This document shows, piece after piece, positions 1-13,900 of a stretch of DNA of 64,000 bases (position 1 is its first letter; the number at the start of each line of letters is the position of its first letter). The stretch lies in NCBI GenBank assembly GCA_942159475.1, contig OW804096.1, positions 107,792,194-107,856,193 of the forward strand. The letters run 5' to 3'. The DNA is from Sthenelais limicola (lineage: Eukaryota; Annelida; Polychaeta; Phyllodocida; Sigalionidae). Below the pieces are notes generated by a model. That model saw only the letters and a list, made by a program, of their open reading frames with translations. It had not been told where the DNA came from and did not search any database. The position numbers and the translations under genes are program-made.

Positions 1-893
1 CTTGACGTCTGGGGTATAAACATACTTATCATGCTTAAATGCAACCTCTGAAAAACTAGCTAGATCTCCTCAATTTAAAGGATGTGGAATAGTCTCCCAC
101 TGCACATAAAGACAAGAAAATGGCCAGAAATAAAAACATATCTGAAAGCAACATTGCGATAATTATTGGTGTGTGGTGATTATACTACCTGTTTTTTTTA
201 TTTGATTTGTCACACTGTCTACATAAGTGTTAATTGTTGATTATTATGTAAAAGAAAAATCATTCGACCTATGTGAACCAACTGGTAAAGAAAAGGTGTA
301 CTTCGTTGTTTTATCTGAATGCGGATAGCTTCTAGGTATTATATTTTTAGAAACGGCAAAAAAGAAGAAAAGGAGGGGTTTCTAATTATTATAATGAACT
401 GAGTAAGTTGTACTTAATCATATTAAATGTAATATCTGTATTATATTTCTCTGCCTTTATGACATATATATCAATGTGCGAGAGCATGAAACGTACCATT
501 ATTGTGTGGAATTGTTTTTCGAAATAAAATATGTTTTAAAAAAATACATATGGGTAATTAGCAGTAAAATTACCTTCTGATTGGTTGTGCACCTCAATAA
601 TGTTCATGATGAGGCTCTGCTCAAATTGGCATGGACCAATATCACCGAAAAATGAAGTTTGTCTGTCGCAATGTCATTGATAATATCCTCCTCAAATTGG
701 TCATTATTATTTCTCACATACCAACTGTGTCTGAAACGCTATTTCCGAACAGCTAGGAGTTTGTATTTAATGTTTATACCACAACTACCATGTTTAAATA
801 GTGAAATTACCTTGTGCGATCACCCCCGGCATTATTTAGGCCTATATGTGAAACTACGACGTTAACATCGCCTTCGGGTCTCCACAGTGTCAG
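1..893. other. AT-rich non-coding DNA, nothing recognised
   Basis: Only short frames occur here, with no recognisable domain, repeat or RNA. An AATAAA at 523-528 followed by a short A-run could pass for a polyadenylation signal, but no open exon leads into it, so no gene end is called. Confidence 0.5.
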
Positions 894-901
894 TGACGTC
901 A
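894..901. promoter_or_regulatory. Full palindromic CRE (TGACGTCA)
   Basis: The 8-bp palindrome TGACGTCA is the consensus for CREB/ATF-class bZIP factors. It sits in a locally less AT-rich stretch (about 850-920) without an adjacent start site I can recognise. An 8-mer can occur by chance, so this is a site match and not a demonstrated element. Confidence 0.25.
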
Positions 902-3211
902 CTCCTGAGAAATCACCTTTGCCAAACAAAATGCATAGTGCGGATCAGTTAGTTGCGGAGTTAATCACAAGCTGAGTTATGATATAAAAAACGTTTTTAA
1001 TAGAGAAACATTTCCATCGAATGGTAATCTCTTTAGATGGGGAATAATTTGTTTATTTGTTATCCTCAACTTTAGATTTGGCAATTTTATGCTAGAAATG
1101 TTCATAAATCAATCAGACTGTAATAATAAATATGAGAGGGAATTGACTCATGTGAAGAATTTCCTGATGTGGGTTTACTCTTGGTTAATTATTGTATACC
1201 TAAGTGGGCGTAAAGTTAGATTATCTCTTCGTAACTTTATCTAGATTGCTATTTTTTGTTGAATAATTTGTTAAGGTAACGCATGAAAACAACAATCTAT
1301 ATAAGGTTATGCATCTTTGGTAAATAATTTGTTTAAAATGTGTTTTTATAAGGTGTGTCTGAATGACCACAACAGCTTTTACCGCCAAAGAATTGATGCA
1401 TATTGGTTTGTGTTAGGAATCCTATTTCCGTATACATGACTTCATGAATGTGATTACTCATTTTTCAAGTCCGTAACATCGCCCGTGACTTTGTGTAAAG
1501 ATGACTTGCTAGTATGTCCAGCTTACACCAAAGTGGATACTAGCGTTTAAATTCAACCAAATGGTTATTGTACACTGAACCGACAAACGCCTAGTTGTCC
1601 AGGCGGAAATAGTGCAAAGTGGATGCATTCGAAGGGTGGTCCTATTTTTATGGATGACCAAATTGCATGAGCGGACCCCGCCGTGGAAGTGTCTGAGAAG
1701 GAGGAGGGGAAGACTGTGGTGGTTCTCCGTCCGGTTTGCCTATAGTTAATTAGTCGTCTACCTAGGGGAATGGGAGGCGATGCAGACACGACCGATGTTT
1801 GATTTCCCTACATTATCCTAATTTGTCATCAGATGTCATGATAGAGTAAGATGAAGAAGAATCTCGCCTGAGTAGAAGATGGATTAAACCAGGATTGTAA
1901 TAACAAATCGTTTATCTCCTACTATTGCCAGTTGGCGATCACAATATGTGTGAATTGAATGTCTCTTTTCCTATTGCTGCCCAGAGATTATTAAAATTCG
2001 TAGCCCTTAAAATGAGCTCTGTTAATATAACACCACACCATAAGATTTATACTATGTATGGCTGTTCCTGGTTATTTCCAATCACATAAAAGTACATTGC
2101 ATATTCAATTATCTGCATGGACATTCTATTGGATATATATAAAGTATAGTGTATACCATTCGTTAAAAAGACTCTGTAGATATTTAGTTTACGTATTGAT
2201 GTAATATGACATGTCATCATTTATCATTTGTAAGCACACTAAGAATCGATTATCCCATGATCTGTCATTGTACTAAGACTAACCCTACACTACGAGAAGG
2301 TCCAATTCCCTATAGACGAATGATAATAGACCCCATATTGCATCACGAAGAAAACAGTGTGTACAGAACAAGAAGCTCGTTCATATTCAGATCAGTTTTT
2401 AAAAAGCGAGCCTTCCTCGAATTCCACCCTCTGAATGCCATTAAATACATTTTCTCTCCATTAGGAATATTCTGGATTGGTGTACGGGGAAATTCATATT
2501 TGTACATTGCCCCGTCCCAATGAGTTTTGCAATTATAGGAGTAAGACAACTTTCCGCGAGATTTCATTCAATCATCACTGGAACGACGGATTGGAGAGAA
2601 ATTCTCATACTCTAGATAAATACAAATCGCATGGGAGTTCAATGTTGGATGCTATCCGTTCAAAACCAAACGTTGGGGAAACATCATGCCTGTAATACAG
2701 AAGAACGACTTTCTATCCGTACATTTAAATGATTCTATATATCCCTTTGACACTGTCTCTCATTTCAAACTGAATTTCATCTTTCACCCACAGACTGACT
2801 GGTACATACACGTGAACTCGTATACATTATGTATAATACGTCGCTACACTCATACTTTTAGAAGATGCAGCAAAATGATATATGATAATGTACGCTGCTT
2901 GGATATGCATAGGTATACATGTACAAATGCTATACATATGAAGGGACTATTTTTTATCGTTGAAAAGAGGAACTAGAGGAAGATGGTGGTTAGAGTCGAA
3001 GGAGGGGTATATAGGTAAGGGGGGTTCACTATAAAATGCGCAGAGCAGTATGGTGTTAAGATGTATGATGAAAGGTGGTCCATTTCCATGACACAAGTCT
3101 ACAGCGCGGGGCTAGTTGACCTCCCATAGGTTTTTACTTGCGCAGGTGGTCATTGTCTGGATCGTTGTTGCTGATGTCTGACGGGTGACAGGTCACCTGG
3201 GAGGCAGGTGT
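902..3211. other. Non-coding DNA, nothing recognised
   Basis: No frame longer than about 105 codons and none recognisable. Overlapping short frames on both strands around 2200-2976 have no family features. A TATAAAA word lies at about 3031-3037, and the DNA becomes more G/C-rich from about 2960 onward. Confidence 0.45.
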
Positions 3212-3589
3212 ATGCTCCCTCCTGTAACCGCTACATCTCCAACAGTTGCCGTATCAAAGCCGCCTCCATACCGTAAGTCATGGGACCACTGGCCTCTCTG
3301 CATTTCTCCATACTACTGCCTGCCCCTGCACACCTCCCAAAGTACCCTCTCGCCCAATCAAATGCCTGACACTCGACTGTTTTTTTATGCTAGCTCCAAG
3401 CCAGCAGCAGGTGCTCAAATAAATCGGAACAAGATGCACCGTGCAGCCACAATAGCATGCGATTATTGTTATTTAAAACTCCTTCCTTCTCTGCAGATGT
3501 TTCCCGTTGAGTGTAAGAAATGTGATGCTTTGATAAGAAAGCCACGATGGAACACCATAGCTTGTAGTTTTCCATACGCCCTTGAGTAG
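3212..3589 (+). other. Unassigned ORF, 125 codons from ATG
   Basis: Longest frame in this part of the window; an upstream GTG extends it to 134 codons, but eukaryotic initiation would use the ATG at 3212. The product is unrecognised. Its second half has scattered cysteines (CDYCYLK, then ECKKCDALI), which hints at paired Cys but has no matching His/Cys pair spacing of a known zinc finger. The only promoter-like sign is a TATAAAA about 180 bp upstream. It may be an orphan ORF, part of an unspliced exon, or chance; chance is the most likely. Confidence 0.1.
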
Positions 3590-4589
3590 ATTAGAATAAC
3601 ATAAGAGCATATGTATATGGTTCTTTGCAGTTCATATGAAAAGTGTACCACCGCCGTCATTATTATCAGGAGATACGGTGAAAGGGAAATGAAAACTCGA
3701 GACCTCTCTCTATGGGTTTTTCTCAGGCAAATCAAAGGCAGTGAGAGGAATGGTTTGTGGAATGGTGGGTGAGTTGGTGGGTGGGTGCTTGGCACAGACA
3801 TGTGTGTATGTACTCCCATCGTAAATGCATGTTTGCCGAGGAGGCGTGTGAGGGTGCGGACTGCAGGGTGAGGGCTCTATTTGTCACTCGCCAAACTGCA
3901 CCCTATGAAGCAAATGATGTGTGGCCTGTGTGATTACCCACAGCATGGACTCCTGATGATGGTAGAGGACAATTTATAGTCACTCCAATCAACCTCGCTG
4001 CATTCCTCACAGACCAGCTTCTGTTAGCAATATCTACTATACAAATCAAAGAAGAATCAAGCCTCACGTCCTTCTAGCGAGGGTATGAGATCTATTTTCA
4101 GCAAGACTCTATCAGACCATGACCCAAAATCAGGAGGTCAATCGGATCCAAGGCATTACGATTGCTATCCCCTGTGGCTCCGTGAACCTTGGGCGGTCTG
4201 GACTCCCGCCTTCGCAGGACGAAGAGGGTTTCAGAAAAGGACAGGCACAATCTTGTCTAGTGACTTAACAGGGATGAGGCAAGATTCCATATTGGTGAGG
4301 GAATCAGCCAGCTAGTGTTCTTGGCTGCGACTGGTGTGACTGACATGAAACATAGGGCCCAATTTCCCACAGGTCCGCTCGTATCGACAGACAGGCCACC
4401 GATGGAATAAATTTTCCCTCCTCTGTGCTGCGTTTTCTGTCAGGAAGCATTGTGGCACTTGAAGACCAATATGAATACAGGGAAGCTGTGATCAATAGTA
4501 CAAGCCCAGTGTTTCTCACATGAGCCTCTTGCTGAGGTGCTTTCTCATTCAACTGGACCGGGCCAACTGCTGTGGTTGGCATAACATGC
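3590..4589. other. Non-coding DNA, mixed composition
   Basis: Contains a GTGGGTGAGTTGGTGGGTGG-like G/T-rich stretch near 3762-3785 and a 76-codon frame at 4085-4315 with no recognisable features. No RNA gene or element seen. Confidence 0.4.
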
Positions 4590-4860
4590 AATGCTTGACT
4601 AGCCCGTCCACTGAAGCTTCATTAAGGCTAATGGTGCTTGATAGCATGCCCATTGATTGATGCCACACCACCACTGATGTGCATCTGATAAACTCTTTCC
4701 GGCTCTCAGGCCTTTTAACAAATCCTCATTATTAATGGTATTTCACCGTCCGCCTTATCACCTGTCCTACGGCAGTTAGGACCCCTATTATTACGCCACA
4801 CCTCTCAACTCTACGGTATTATTAGGTGGGTAATTCAGGGCATATAGAACCATCATGGGA
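4590..4860. promoter_or_regulatory. Candidate conserved non-coding element with PBX/HOX-type site
   Basis: The stretch is of more even composition than its surroundings. It carries TGATTGAT at 4654-4661, the classic PBX-HOX composite half-site pair, and a CATTATTAATGG homeodomain-like word at about 4727-4738. There is no coding frame. Animal developmental enhancers often look like this. Without alignment to a related genome this is only a candidate. Confidence 0.22.
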
Positions 4861-6660
4861 CAGTGTTGGCGTAATTCTGAAGGGACATATTTCACGCATA
4901 GTACCCACGCACGCAACATGGCATTGAATAAATAGAAGTAACATATTCCAGTCCATGAATTATTGAAGTGAGTCGATGTTTTTCAGCATTCACAAGTTAG
5001 GAAACACTAACTAGAATTTATAAAGATGCTCATATATATATTAATGTAAGTAGGTGAAATGAGGTAAAACGTGTATATTATATAGTGTAATCACAATCAA
5101 AAGTACCACTACAATTGTTTGATACGACTATTAACCTAATTAAATTCAACTAATTTCAAAATCATAACAAGACGACTTATACTCGGCTTGATTCCATTGG
5201 ATCTGGGAGCTATCAATCTAATTACCCGGAGCTCCTGATTCACCATTCATACAACATGTCTAATCGGTGTATTCGGTGAGAAAAACTGACATAGATCATT
5301 CGCCATGAGATGTTTGGGCACAATCCTCCTTGCCGTGACGCCAACATTTGTGCAGTATCATTCTTTTTGTAAATGTCAAATAAAAACCTGGCTTCACTTC
5401 ACATTCAACCTACCAAGACATGCAAGACTCGTGCTGGACTGTGCATAGAAACCAGCGTGTGCATGTGTATACATATTGCTTTTGCTGGTATGCACTGAGT
5501 TACACGTAGAGGATCAATGGGCAGAAATGCTTGGCATCGGATTGCGGTCATGCCCGTCTTGTCATTGCTCACAACGCAGACCACAAAGGCTGAAGGGTGT
5601 CCCTTAGAACTATATCCTGTCTGCCAATGAAACTTTTCTATACCCCTATCTATCAGCTCTGTCGTCTATACGAGCGGTCCGCTGAATAGCAAGCTTAGGG
5701 GTGATACGTGGTGTCCTTTGCTTTAGGTGTAGGACGAGCGCAGTGGACACTAGGGTAACATATAAGCCAAGACATCATTATTGTAAGGGAGGGCTGTTTA
5801 AATCCCGATCAACGCACCACAATCAGATGCTGTGAAATGAGGTGCTTATCGCGAAACCCTCTGAGATACCAGAGCAGAATTATCACCCCATCAAGGAAGC
5901 GCCACCCCTTCACCGAAGATCTTTACCCTTGGGTGCCTCTAGGCGGTTCTTGGCTATACTCGTGCCCCATCCCGAGTACCTCCTCAAACTCCCTTCACGG
6001 TAACAGGTTCAAATTCACAATGCCACACAAATCGTTGGTGAGATTAAATTGAGATTATTCACCCCGCTTGGCAGTCCCTCGCTGGTGATATTTCACCTGA
6101 GCGGGAAGGAGGGAACGAAGGGGCCCAAGGGTAGTAGTGGCTCTATTACGGCAGTAGTGGCTCTTGCCTGGGAGGTGCACCAGCCGACGATGTTGCATGA
6201 TACGGTCCTCCCTGTAGACTCAACTTTAAAAGCTTGCCACATTTATCTTCATACGAGTTTACCAGCAGGCTGCCTGCTACCCACACCACTTTCCCACCAT
6301 ACGGCTGTATCCTCTCCCCCACATTAGCATGGCTTTAAAGTGCCTTGAATGACTGCTTTCGCTAAAGGTGAGACCTATTGTGCTCCTCCGGCACCTGGCT
6401 GAGAGTAGCCGCAACACGACACTCTATTGTTATGCTACTTACAGGCGGCCTGCGTCCAGCAGAACAGTTATCCATAATAAATGTCCGTACCAGGTCTCAA
6501 CAAGCTGGTCGTGGCCTGCCTGTGATTGGGTCATTCAGTTTTCATGACAAAACATCATATCCTACCGGCGAGACCTCCAGTTTCTGACCACTACATCCAG
6601 CTTACTTTATCTGCATCAAGCTGCAGAGCGGGTCGAGAGCAAATGGAGACATCCCTTTAC
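4861..6660. other. Non-coding DNA, GC-richer from 5700
   Basis: 4861-5300 is AT-rich without structure. 5700-6600 is GC-richer and contains several frames of 65-92 codons that overlap on one strand without shared splice logic or recognisable motifs. A short internal repeat, TAGTAGTGGCTCT / CAGTAGTGGCTCT, occurs near 6132-6166. Confidence 0.4.
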
Positions 6661-6780
6661 CAGTAAATTCTTTTGTCCTGCGCTTCGGGTTTTGTTAGCG
6701 AAGAAAATGGCGGAAGATATCACTCCTAGGCATGAAATGTTGGACATGACCGCAACCACAACTTAGCTTTACACATGGTT
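6661..6780 (+). promoter_or_regulatory. Possible first exon/promoter: AAAATGGCGGAAGATATC
   Basis: At 6707 an ATG in the context AAGAAAATGGCGGAAG begins a 19-codon frame ending at TAG 6764-6766. ATGGCGG is also a YY1-type core, and GCGGAAG resembles an ETS site; both are typical of start regions of broadly expressed animal genes. No downstream exon could be joined to it. It may be a short uORF/first exon or coincidence. Confidence 0.12.
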
Positions 6781-7734
6781 TCCTAAACGAAATTGACATT
6801 TGTTTGGGGAAAATAATACTCCAAAACCAAATTCACCCGATTGAAATAAAACTGAAATAAAACTAAAAACAAAGATAATTATTTACTGGATCGAGGAATT
6901 TGCAATGTGTTCCATTCAGAAAGTCAAAATCGAATCCTTTCTGTGTGCTTAAAACTAGGATCGGATGCTCTCCATCATTCTTACTATTTTCTCCGTCTCT
7001 CTCTCCCTCTCTCCCTGGGAACTGACCGAACCGATAAACGTGGTTCCATTCACATGTCCTCTGTAATTTCCTCCCATCCATGCATGTCTCGGATGCTCAA
7101 TTCATGTTCCAGAAACCCAATGCGCCTCACATTTTGTTACAAATACCTCCATTATAGATCACGAAAAAATCAAATGAACTCATTTGGGCCATGTTCATGG
7201 ATGTTACACTGACCTCCCACACAACTGTTCATGTTTAGATGTGTGAAGTTTCCGTTTCTATATTGGTGACTATTTCGCCTGGGATTATTTTGATAATGAC
7301 CATATATATATAGATACACAAAGCATCGTGTAAGGAGCAGATTGTTGTTAATGCGACAAAACAGAACCATTAGGTTGTACAAGGTTGCCTATTCCCAAGA
7401 TTTAAATATATTGCTTCACGTACTTTCGACGTGCTATATTATACACCCCCGTTAATAGTCAGTGATACAATTCATTTACAGTACATAACATTATTTGTAC
7501 AGTTATATTTAGTATTCTGCGCGCGCCGATAATTCCTGTTTATCTTATTTGGCCGTGTCTTAAGAACGCGAACAGCAATAGATTCAAAATATATACATGT
7601 ACGCCGAGAAAAAATGATAGAACGTATCATTGAATGGATAAATTTGTAACATGACTCTCGCACAATGAATGGAATTGATCGGCAGTAATTATGATGTTTT
7701 CAAATGAGCTTTAGGTGGGAAGTACGTAAAACAT
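6781..7734. other. Non-coding DNA, nothing recognised
   Basis: AT-rich; frames at 6863-7081 (-), 6907-7212 (+) and 7170-7382 (-) overlap each other and show no domain. A pyrimidine stretch (CTCTCTCTCCCTCTC type) lies near 6993-7016. Confidence 0.4.
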
Positions 7735-7890
7735 TTGAATCAATATTCACCACCTGTAATTGGCACCGAGGCCTAATCTGCTAATTAGATAATGAGCACT
7801 TCCCCTCGCTAATATTTATCAATTATATAAACCTAATGAGGGAGCCTGTGCTAATTAAACGAGCCCTGCAGACAAGAACCTTTTATTATT
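7735..7890. promoter_or_regulatory. Candidate CNE with clustered homeodomain cores
   Basis: Within about 150 bp there are several TAAT-type homeodomain cores, including TAATTAG at 7782-7788 and a CTAATTAAAC near 7850. The exact 15-mer TAATTAGATAATGAG (7782-7796) recurs at 8650-8664. There is no open frame. The density of homeodomain cores and the even composition fit a developmental enhancer; this is inference. Confidence 0.28.
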
Positions 7891-8569
7891 CTTATACGGT
7901 AGGCGCTTACATAAATTATACACACTGTGAAGGGATTTCTTCAAAATATATCTATAGTATAAAATACTGAAGATAAATAGTTGCGAATGTACTCAAAGTC
8001 GGAAGTCATCTGCTTCTAAATCTCACCTCAGGCTTAAATTCTAAAGGCAGAATTCGATAAAACTTGAAAGTATGTAAATGGAGTGTTTGAAAACAGCTCT
8101 GACTTGGGGCACCGACCATGAATACGATTTAGTTTGCTTAGCCTTCGTCGTTATGCATAGATTTTGGCCCCGTGTATACTTAATGTATACATGTATACAA
8201 TATACACTTCATCTGATTTTCCTATGCAATATCTTTGGCAGATGGGAACTCTTTCTTTCTTTTTAAATGTCTTGGCATCAATGTCATTCTGAGTGATTGA
8301 GGGATGCAATGAACAAGGTGAAAGGAGGTGATGGCAGATTATGTGGAAGGACGGCTTTCAAAGAAGAAAAGTGCTCAAGTATTTGACTGGTTGAGCATCT
8401 GTGGCTGCGAAGAAAAGTTCTGCGACTATTCTCCGTTGGTGGAATGTCTATTATCAGCTGTACGGCTGAGCTGGTAGGATCATTTTAATGGAGATTTCCT
8501 CCTCAGATTCTGCCATTTGCCTGTCATGCTGGTGTGGACGAGCCATTCCCTCCATTGTTTAGACATTGA
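7891..8569. other. Non-coding DNA with a 16-bp palindrome
   Basis: A perfect palindrome TGTATACATGTATACA lies at 8184-8199. The 62-codon frame at 8078-8266 is unrecognised. Otherwise nothing is seen. Confidence 0.4.
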
Positions 8570-8790
8570 CAAATCTTTGCTATTGCTGGCTGGTTAAAAT
8601 TGTTTTAATTAGAAACCCGATTGGCGTAATGAGACGGTGCCTCAGTCTTTAATTAGATAATGAGAGAGGAGGAAATTGACGAGCGGTTTGAATGATCCGG
8701 CAAGCGGCTGCCCTGCTATCTGTAGGAGGCTTAAGTAGACAGGAAGGAACATCCCCATAACACTACAGACATGGCTGACGACCAACTTCC
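8570..8790. promoter_or_regulatory. Second homeodomain-rich CNE candidate
   Basis: Contains GTTTTAATTAGAAACC near 8602-8617 and the 15-mer TAATTAGATAATGAG at 8650-8664 shared with the cluster at 7782, followed by a purine-rich GAGAGGAGGAAA. No coding frame. The shared word 870 bp apart suggests two related binding modules. Confidence 0.28.
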
Positions 8791-10912
8791 GGTCCTAGAG
8801 ATGAGCGATAATGGAGGCTCTCAGTGTGTAGTTTCATCCCGTTTGTCTGACATGCTGATTGGCCCAAAGTAAATATGGCACATCCTCTGCTTTCTACTCG
8901 TGCACTCTCTCTACCTTGGTCAGAACACACATAATGAATTATTGCCTGGTACTAACAAAACAAACCATAAATTATGATCACTCACAGACTCACGAATGTT
9001 TGCCAGTATGACTTAGCCTACATGCATATTTGCTTGTTGGACTTGTTGAACAGGAGTGATGAATGTGTCGTAACAGGCAATCCCCTGACCCCCAAGGATA
9101 CCTGAATACTCTATTAGGCTGTCATTGCTTTCTACGTCTGGCGTCCCCTACTTTGCTGTACAGACTAGCAATTCCGATATGCAACAAGTCGGTAGACAGA
9201 CTTTGGAGGACACAAACGTAGCAATTGGTGACGCGGTAATTTCGTTGGATCATTCCTTGTGATTCAATCCCCTATCACATTAGGGAAAGAAGCTGCATTG
9301 TCATGTGTCTAACTCTGTTGGAATTCCAACGGCAATTTTATGTCGAATTCTATTCCAATTATACTTCTTAATCATTGCCAAGATTTTCTTATTTTCCATT
9401 CAACACTGTTTCAAACGTTTCTGCATGGTCAGTTAATGAAAGTATTCATATGGCGCTTAATTCCTAAGAGTGTGTTTATATTAAAATCATTATTGTAGGT
9501 TTGCTTCAGTTTTCATGTTGATAAACATAAGAATTGGGCAAAATGGAGAATAATATCTTAATGGAAAGGCACTGAACAGTAAAAGACATTGACAGCTATA
9601 CAATGGGTGACATTACACACCATCAATTGGAAACCCGTGAAAATAGATGCTATCACGCACCCTCTGCAACACTTTGCCTTTTCCCAAACATCATCCCAAA
9701 GTGGATGTTGATGATGCTGGAACTAGTAGGAAAGACATTCCCCGGGATATCCCGTCATCATCGACCTTGGTGTCATGATAATCAGACTTAACGGATGACC
9801 CCAGTGTGTTAATTATGTTATCCATATTGTAATCTGGTCTATCTACGTCTTCAAACCATGCCCAGTAGATTATCATTGGCCTGTGTGTGTCCATGGGGGA
9901 TTGTGACTCAGAGCCCATATGGAGCAAATGGACAGCCCCCACTGTCAACAATCGATTGCTATCACCACCAATAAATATTTCCTATTTGAGACAGACGCTT
10001 AATGAAGATGTCAATGGTAACACGTGACAGATACCATCTGTATAGGAACAACGCCTGGAGATCCTTTGAAGTCAGTGCTTGGTGCCCACTACTTCCATCC
10101 CAATCTCCATCCATGCCACGCGATCGTCACAAAGCACCTAACAACACACCAATCAATAGACTTATACCTATGTTCCTTGTACCTCCAGACACCGATACAT
10201 GCATTTAGCAAGACCATGCATTGTGGTATAATAATGAAGCCATAGCTTTGGTATGCAGGCAACACAACCCCCCTGCCAGGAACAACTAGATTATGAATAA
10301 CCCTCGGGCATATGCGCATGGCCATAGACCGTGTACAATTGATTTTTCATTACTGTATTATTAGAGTTTGGATCACTCTCTCATTTCATTTCATTATTCC
10401 AGTGATCCCTTGTTCACGGCTAGGAGACACAGGAGAAGCGGAAACTCACAGACAAAGACTTCAACGGAAACCTACTTCTGTGCTACTTATAAGCATTGGT
10501 CCTTTATGCCTGGATAAGTAACTCAATAAAGGGTTGGCCATTTAGGTCGGCAAGTATAATCTGTAATTTTCGTCCTCGATTATACAGCTAACGTTTGGTG
10601 GTACATCAAAGCAAGTGTGAAAAAACATGTTCGAACAAACTTACTGGATGGCAGATGTGCGATGTTCATTGGCCTATGGCATTTTTAATCTCCCAACATT
10701 GAAGTATTTGTCTAAAATAAAAGAGTAATGTGTATCGTTTGGGGCTCATTAGTATTTTGTGTGGTTTTGATATTCAAATGCTCACGGGATTCACAGTGCA
10801 TGACACATTTGACTAGCATAGCAAAGGGCACATAGCGTCATGTTGGTCCATGGTCTTTTTGTAAACTGGGCGCATTAGAAGAACCCAGAAAACACCCAAG
10901 GCATTATCCCTG
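8791..10912. other. Non-coding DNA, nothing recognised
   Basis: Only small frames of 62-86 codons overlapping on opposite strands (9603-10521). A 12-bp palindrome CGGGATATCCCG is at 9743-9754. No repeat family or RNA gene recognised. Confidence 0.4.
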
Positions 10913-10927
10913 CCCCCCCCCCCCCCC
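10913..10927. repeat. Homopolymer C15
   Basis: Fifteen consecutive C, followed by ACCACACACACC. On the minus strand this is a G15 run with G-quadruplex potential. Length in the assembly may be inexact, as long homopolymers are error-prone. Confidence 0.9.
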
Positions 10928-13900
10928 ACCACACACACCTCTACACACTCTATAATTGGCATATATTTGCAAAGGGCGATTACTTATGGTCGAGTTATGC
11001 GAACAGCAATCTCCTACATGTACCGATGATCCAGTGCCGTGCTCAATATTTTTTTCCTCGCTCTGCATATGATATATCAAATTTATGTATAAAACGCATC
11101 GCATAACTGTGACACTCAACCAGTTGAGTGTTTTTACTTGAGCAAGACGAAACGGGATGACCTTCCTCTTTGGTCACGGAAGCCATATGGCGTTGCTCGA
11201 AATTCATCGCGCATCTGAACCCACGTGTGCCACATGCCGTTCGGGTATTAAGGGGTCCCAATAGGCAACTACTTCATCGAGCCAACTCCATGAATATTTT
11301 ACATTGTGAAGAAATTAATAGTTGAACACGAAAGAAGAGGCGCGAGGGTCAATCCGGTGAACAATGCATAGATGTTTGAAACGTTATCGTGAGGGAAATA
11401 GTGAGAGGCCTGAATGATAGCAGAATGGAGACTCAACAACTAATTTGTATTTGGGAATTTACCTTCAGGGATGAGCGTTACAATGTACAAATGTGTGCTT
11501 TTGCCTGCCAGAAAAGGAACGCATGTATCGTTTGTGTCGCTTTTAGAACTTTAAGACTTTATGGAGTCGACCCTTTATTTATGATTGTTAATATGGTTCT
11601 GCGTTATATCATTTTTTAACTGCATGGTGTACTTTCTACCGAGCTGTACGCGCCGCGCTGTACACGTGGATAGAATGCACAAGTATGTGTTCAGCAAGAG
11701 TATATACTATATATATGTATATCTTCCGATCAAATACCTATCTGCCTCTTTTAAGGCATATCGCTTCGGTAAGTATTGATTACTAATCTGTTTAGCCTTT
11801 TAATACGGAGACGTTCATAGCCAACATTGGTCATGCCTTCTACCAAAATATGCCACTTCAGAAGGTATTAAGTTTATCAACTATTATAGGCATGGCAAAA
11901 TCTGGCATTCGGAAAAACCATGCCAGAGCCTGATGACAAAATTTAGATATATGACAGAACACTTCTTGTCATATTACCATGAAGCCTTTCAATTGGAATT
12001 TTCTATCGATTCATCAATTTACTTTGAAGAAATAACCTTGCAAAGCTTCCATAAGGGACTTGCCAAAAGGTAGGATGATCAGGAAAATATGAAACATTGC
12101 CCGCTTATGTGTTGACATAAACTAGATGACGTTACACTTCTGTTTATGGAATCAATATTTACTGATTTCTCCATATTTGTCTTCATGGTCCTCGTCCCAT
12201 ACTATTCAGCATGGATTGAGCAATAATTATTGAAATAACCGGGGATAAAACTTTCTATATTTGCCCTTTCGAGTACACTGAGGACATTTATTCTGAAATG
12301 CGTTGTAACATTGTGATAAGCGAATGAACTTTCGTTGAACCGATGCTCACAAAAAAACTGCATCGCCTTTTACTTGAAAATATTATATTTGAATATGGTG
12401 GTGCTCTATTGATAAACACAGGGAAAAGGTAATTTCATGCTTGTGGAAAAATAATACTCGCAGGCAATTCCCCCTCTTTTGATTTAATTCCTGCTTTAAA
12501 AGAGACGAATAAAAATAATGTTTATTGCGTACACTATCTACAACCTGAATTTCCTAACCTCAATACTATGATAGTCCTTACCATACTGATACATTCAACC
12601 GACAGATAAATAAAGGATTGTTGGAAAATCGATATACAAAAAGTATTTCCAAAGTAGCAGACATACTAACTACAGTACTACGGTCTCTAGTGATCTAAAT
12701 TAAATTAAGGTCGAATTTAGCAAGTCCAGTCCCATGACGTACAATCGTGTATGATAGGCTTTAACTTTGACGTTCACACTGATTCTCTAGCTTCCAGGAC
12801 ATACCGTGATACAGGAATGAACGGGCCAGCCGTATTGGAGTTGGCACTGAGCTATATATGTCGATTGCTTCTTGTCCAAGGGTAGATAAACTAATTCAAT
12901 CAGGCGAAAAGCAATTCAGCCCGGGCTCTGGAAACAATTGGAGCAATGTCCCGACTCTTTCATTTAGACACCAATTACTGCGCTATTAACACTGTGGTTA
13001 ACCTTCCCCCACACCAACGCTGAAACAATGAATACTAAGTGCAAGAAATGCCTTGCCAACACCAAGGCAAGGGGATGTTGAAACTGACATATATGATTAC
13101 AAGAGCCATAGAGAAACAGGCGAACAAGACAGCTATTGCGTGTTAAAAACTTGTTCAGCTCCTGTTGGTTGGTGAATGGATAGGAAAGTGGGGGTAATGT
13201 TAAGCCATGCATTCTTACTTGTATCTCATTTTCATCATTATGTAAAACTCACTATTATATACCAGTTCACTGTTGAGTTTCTTTACCCACACACGTTCAT
13301 ATATATATTCAATACTGATGGGGACATCGTCTCTTTTATTTTATGGCATAAAATTAATTATTGATTGTGCGTATAGGGCCTAGACATGTTCTATTCGGTG
13401 ATATGATTTGATTCAGCACCATGTCTATCTGGATATATATGCAAAAAGCATAAAAGTATGCCAGACCGTTATTTTATACTCATGTCTTGTCACACGAACA
13501 TCCTGTGTTTACAGCGTTTATTTGGACCAGTAACGACGTTGTGTTTAAAGATGGAATTGCGTAGTCAAGTTATTTCCCCTAGTTAGAGAAACGTTTTCTC
13601 ATAGTATGTGAACGAGTTCTTCATTATAGCTGTCACTGTTAGCAACTTTCGATCTTCTAATGTTTCACCATGAAACCCAGGACAGCTAGGATATTCACCG
13701 ATTCACTGAGGAAATCTTAGTTACTTTTGGATTCATATCCTTGTGATAATCAGTTATTAGCTGTTATTAGACACGTTGTGAAGCCTTTGAGTTTACAGTA
13801 CTTAAGATATAGCTGTCCCTGACACTGTCAGCAATTTTTTCCCACATCGTCCCTTCATTCGATGAGTGTCAACGAAAAAAATGAAGCCTATTTCAGAATA

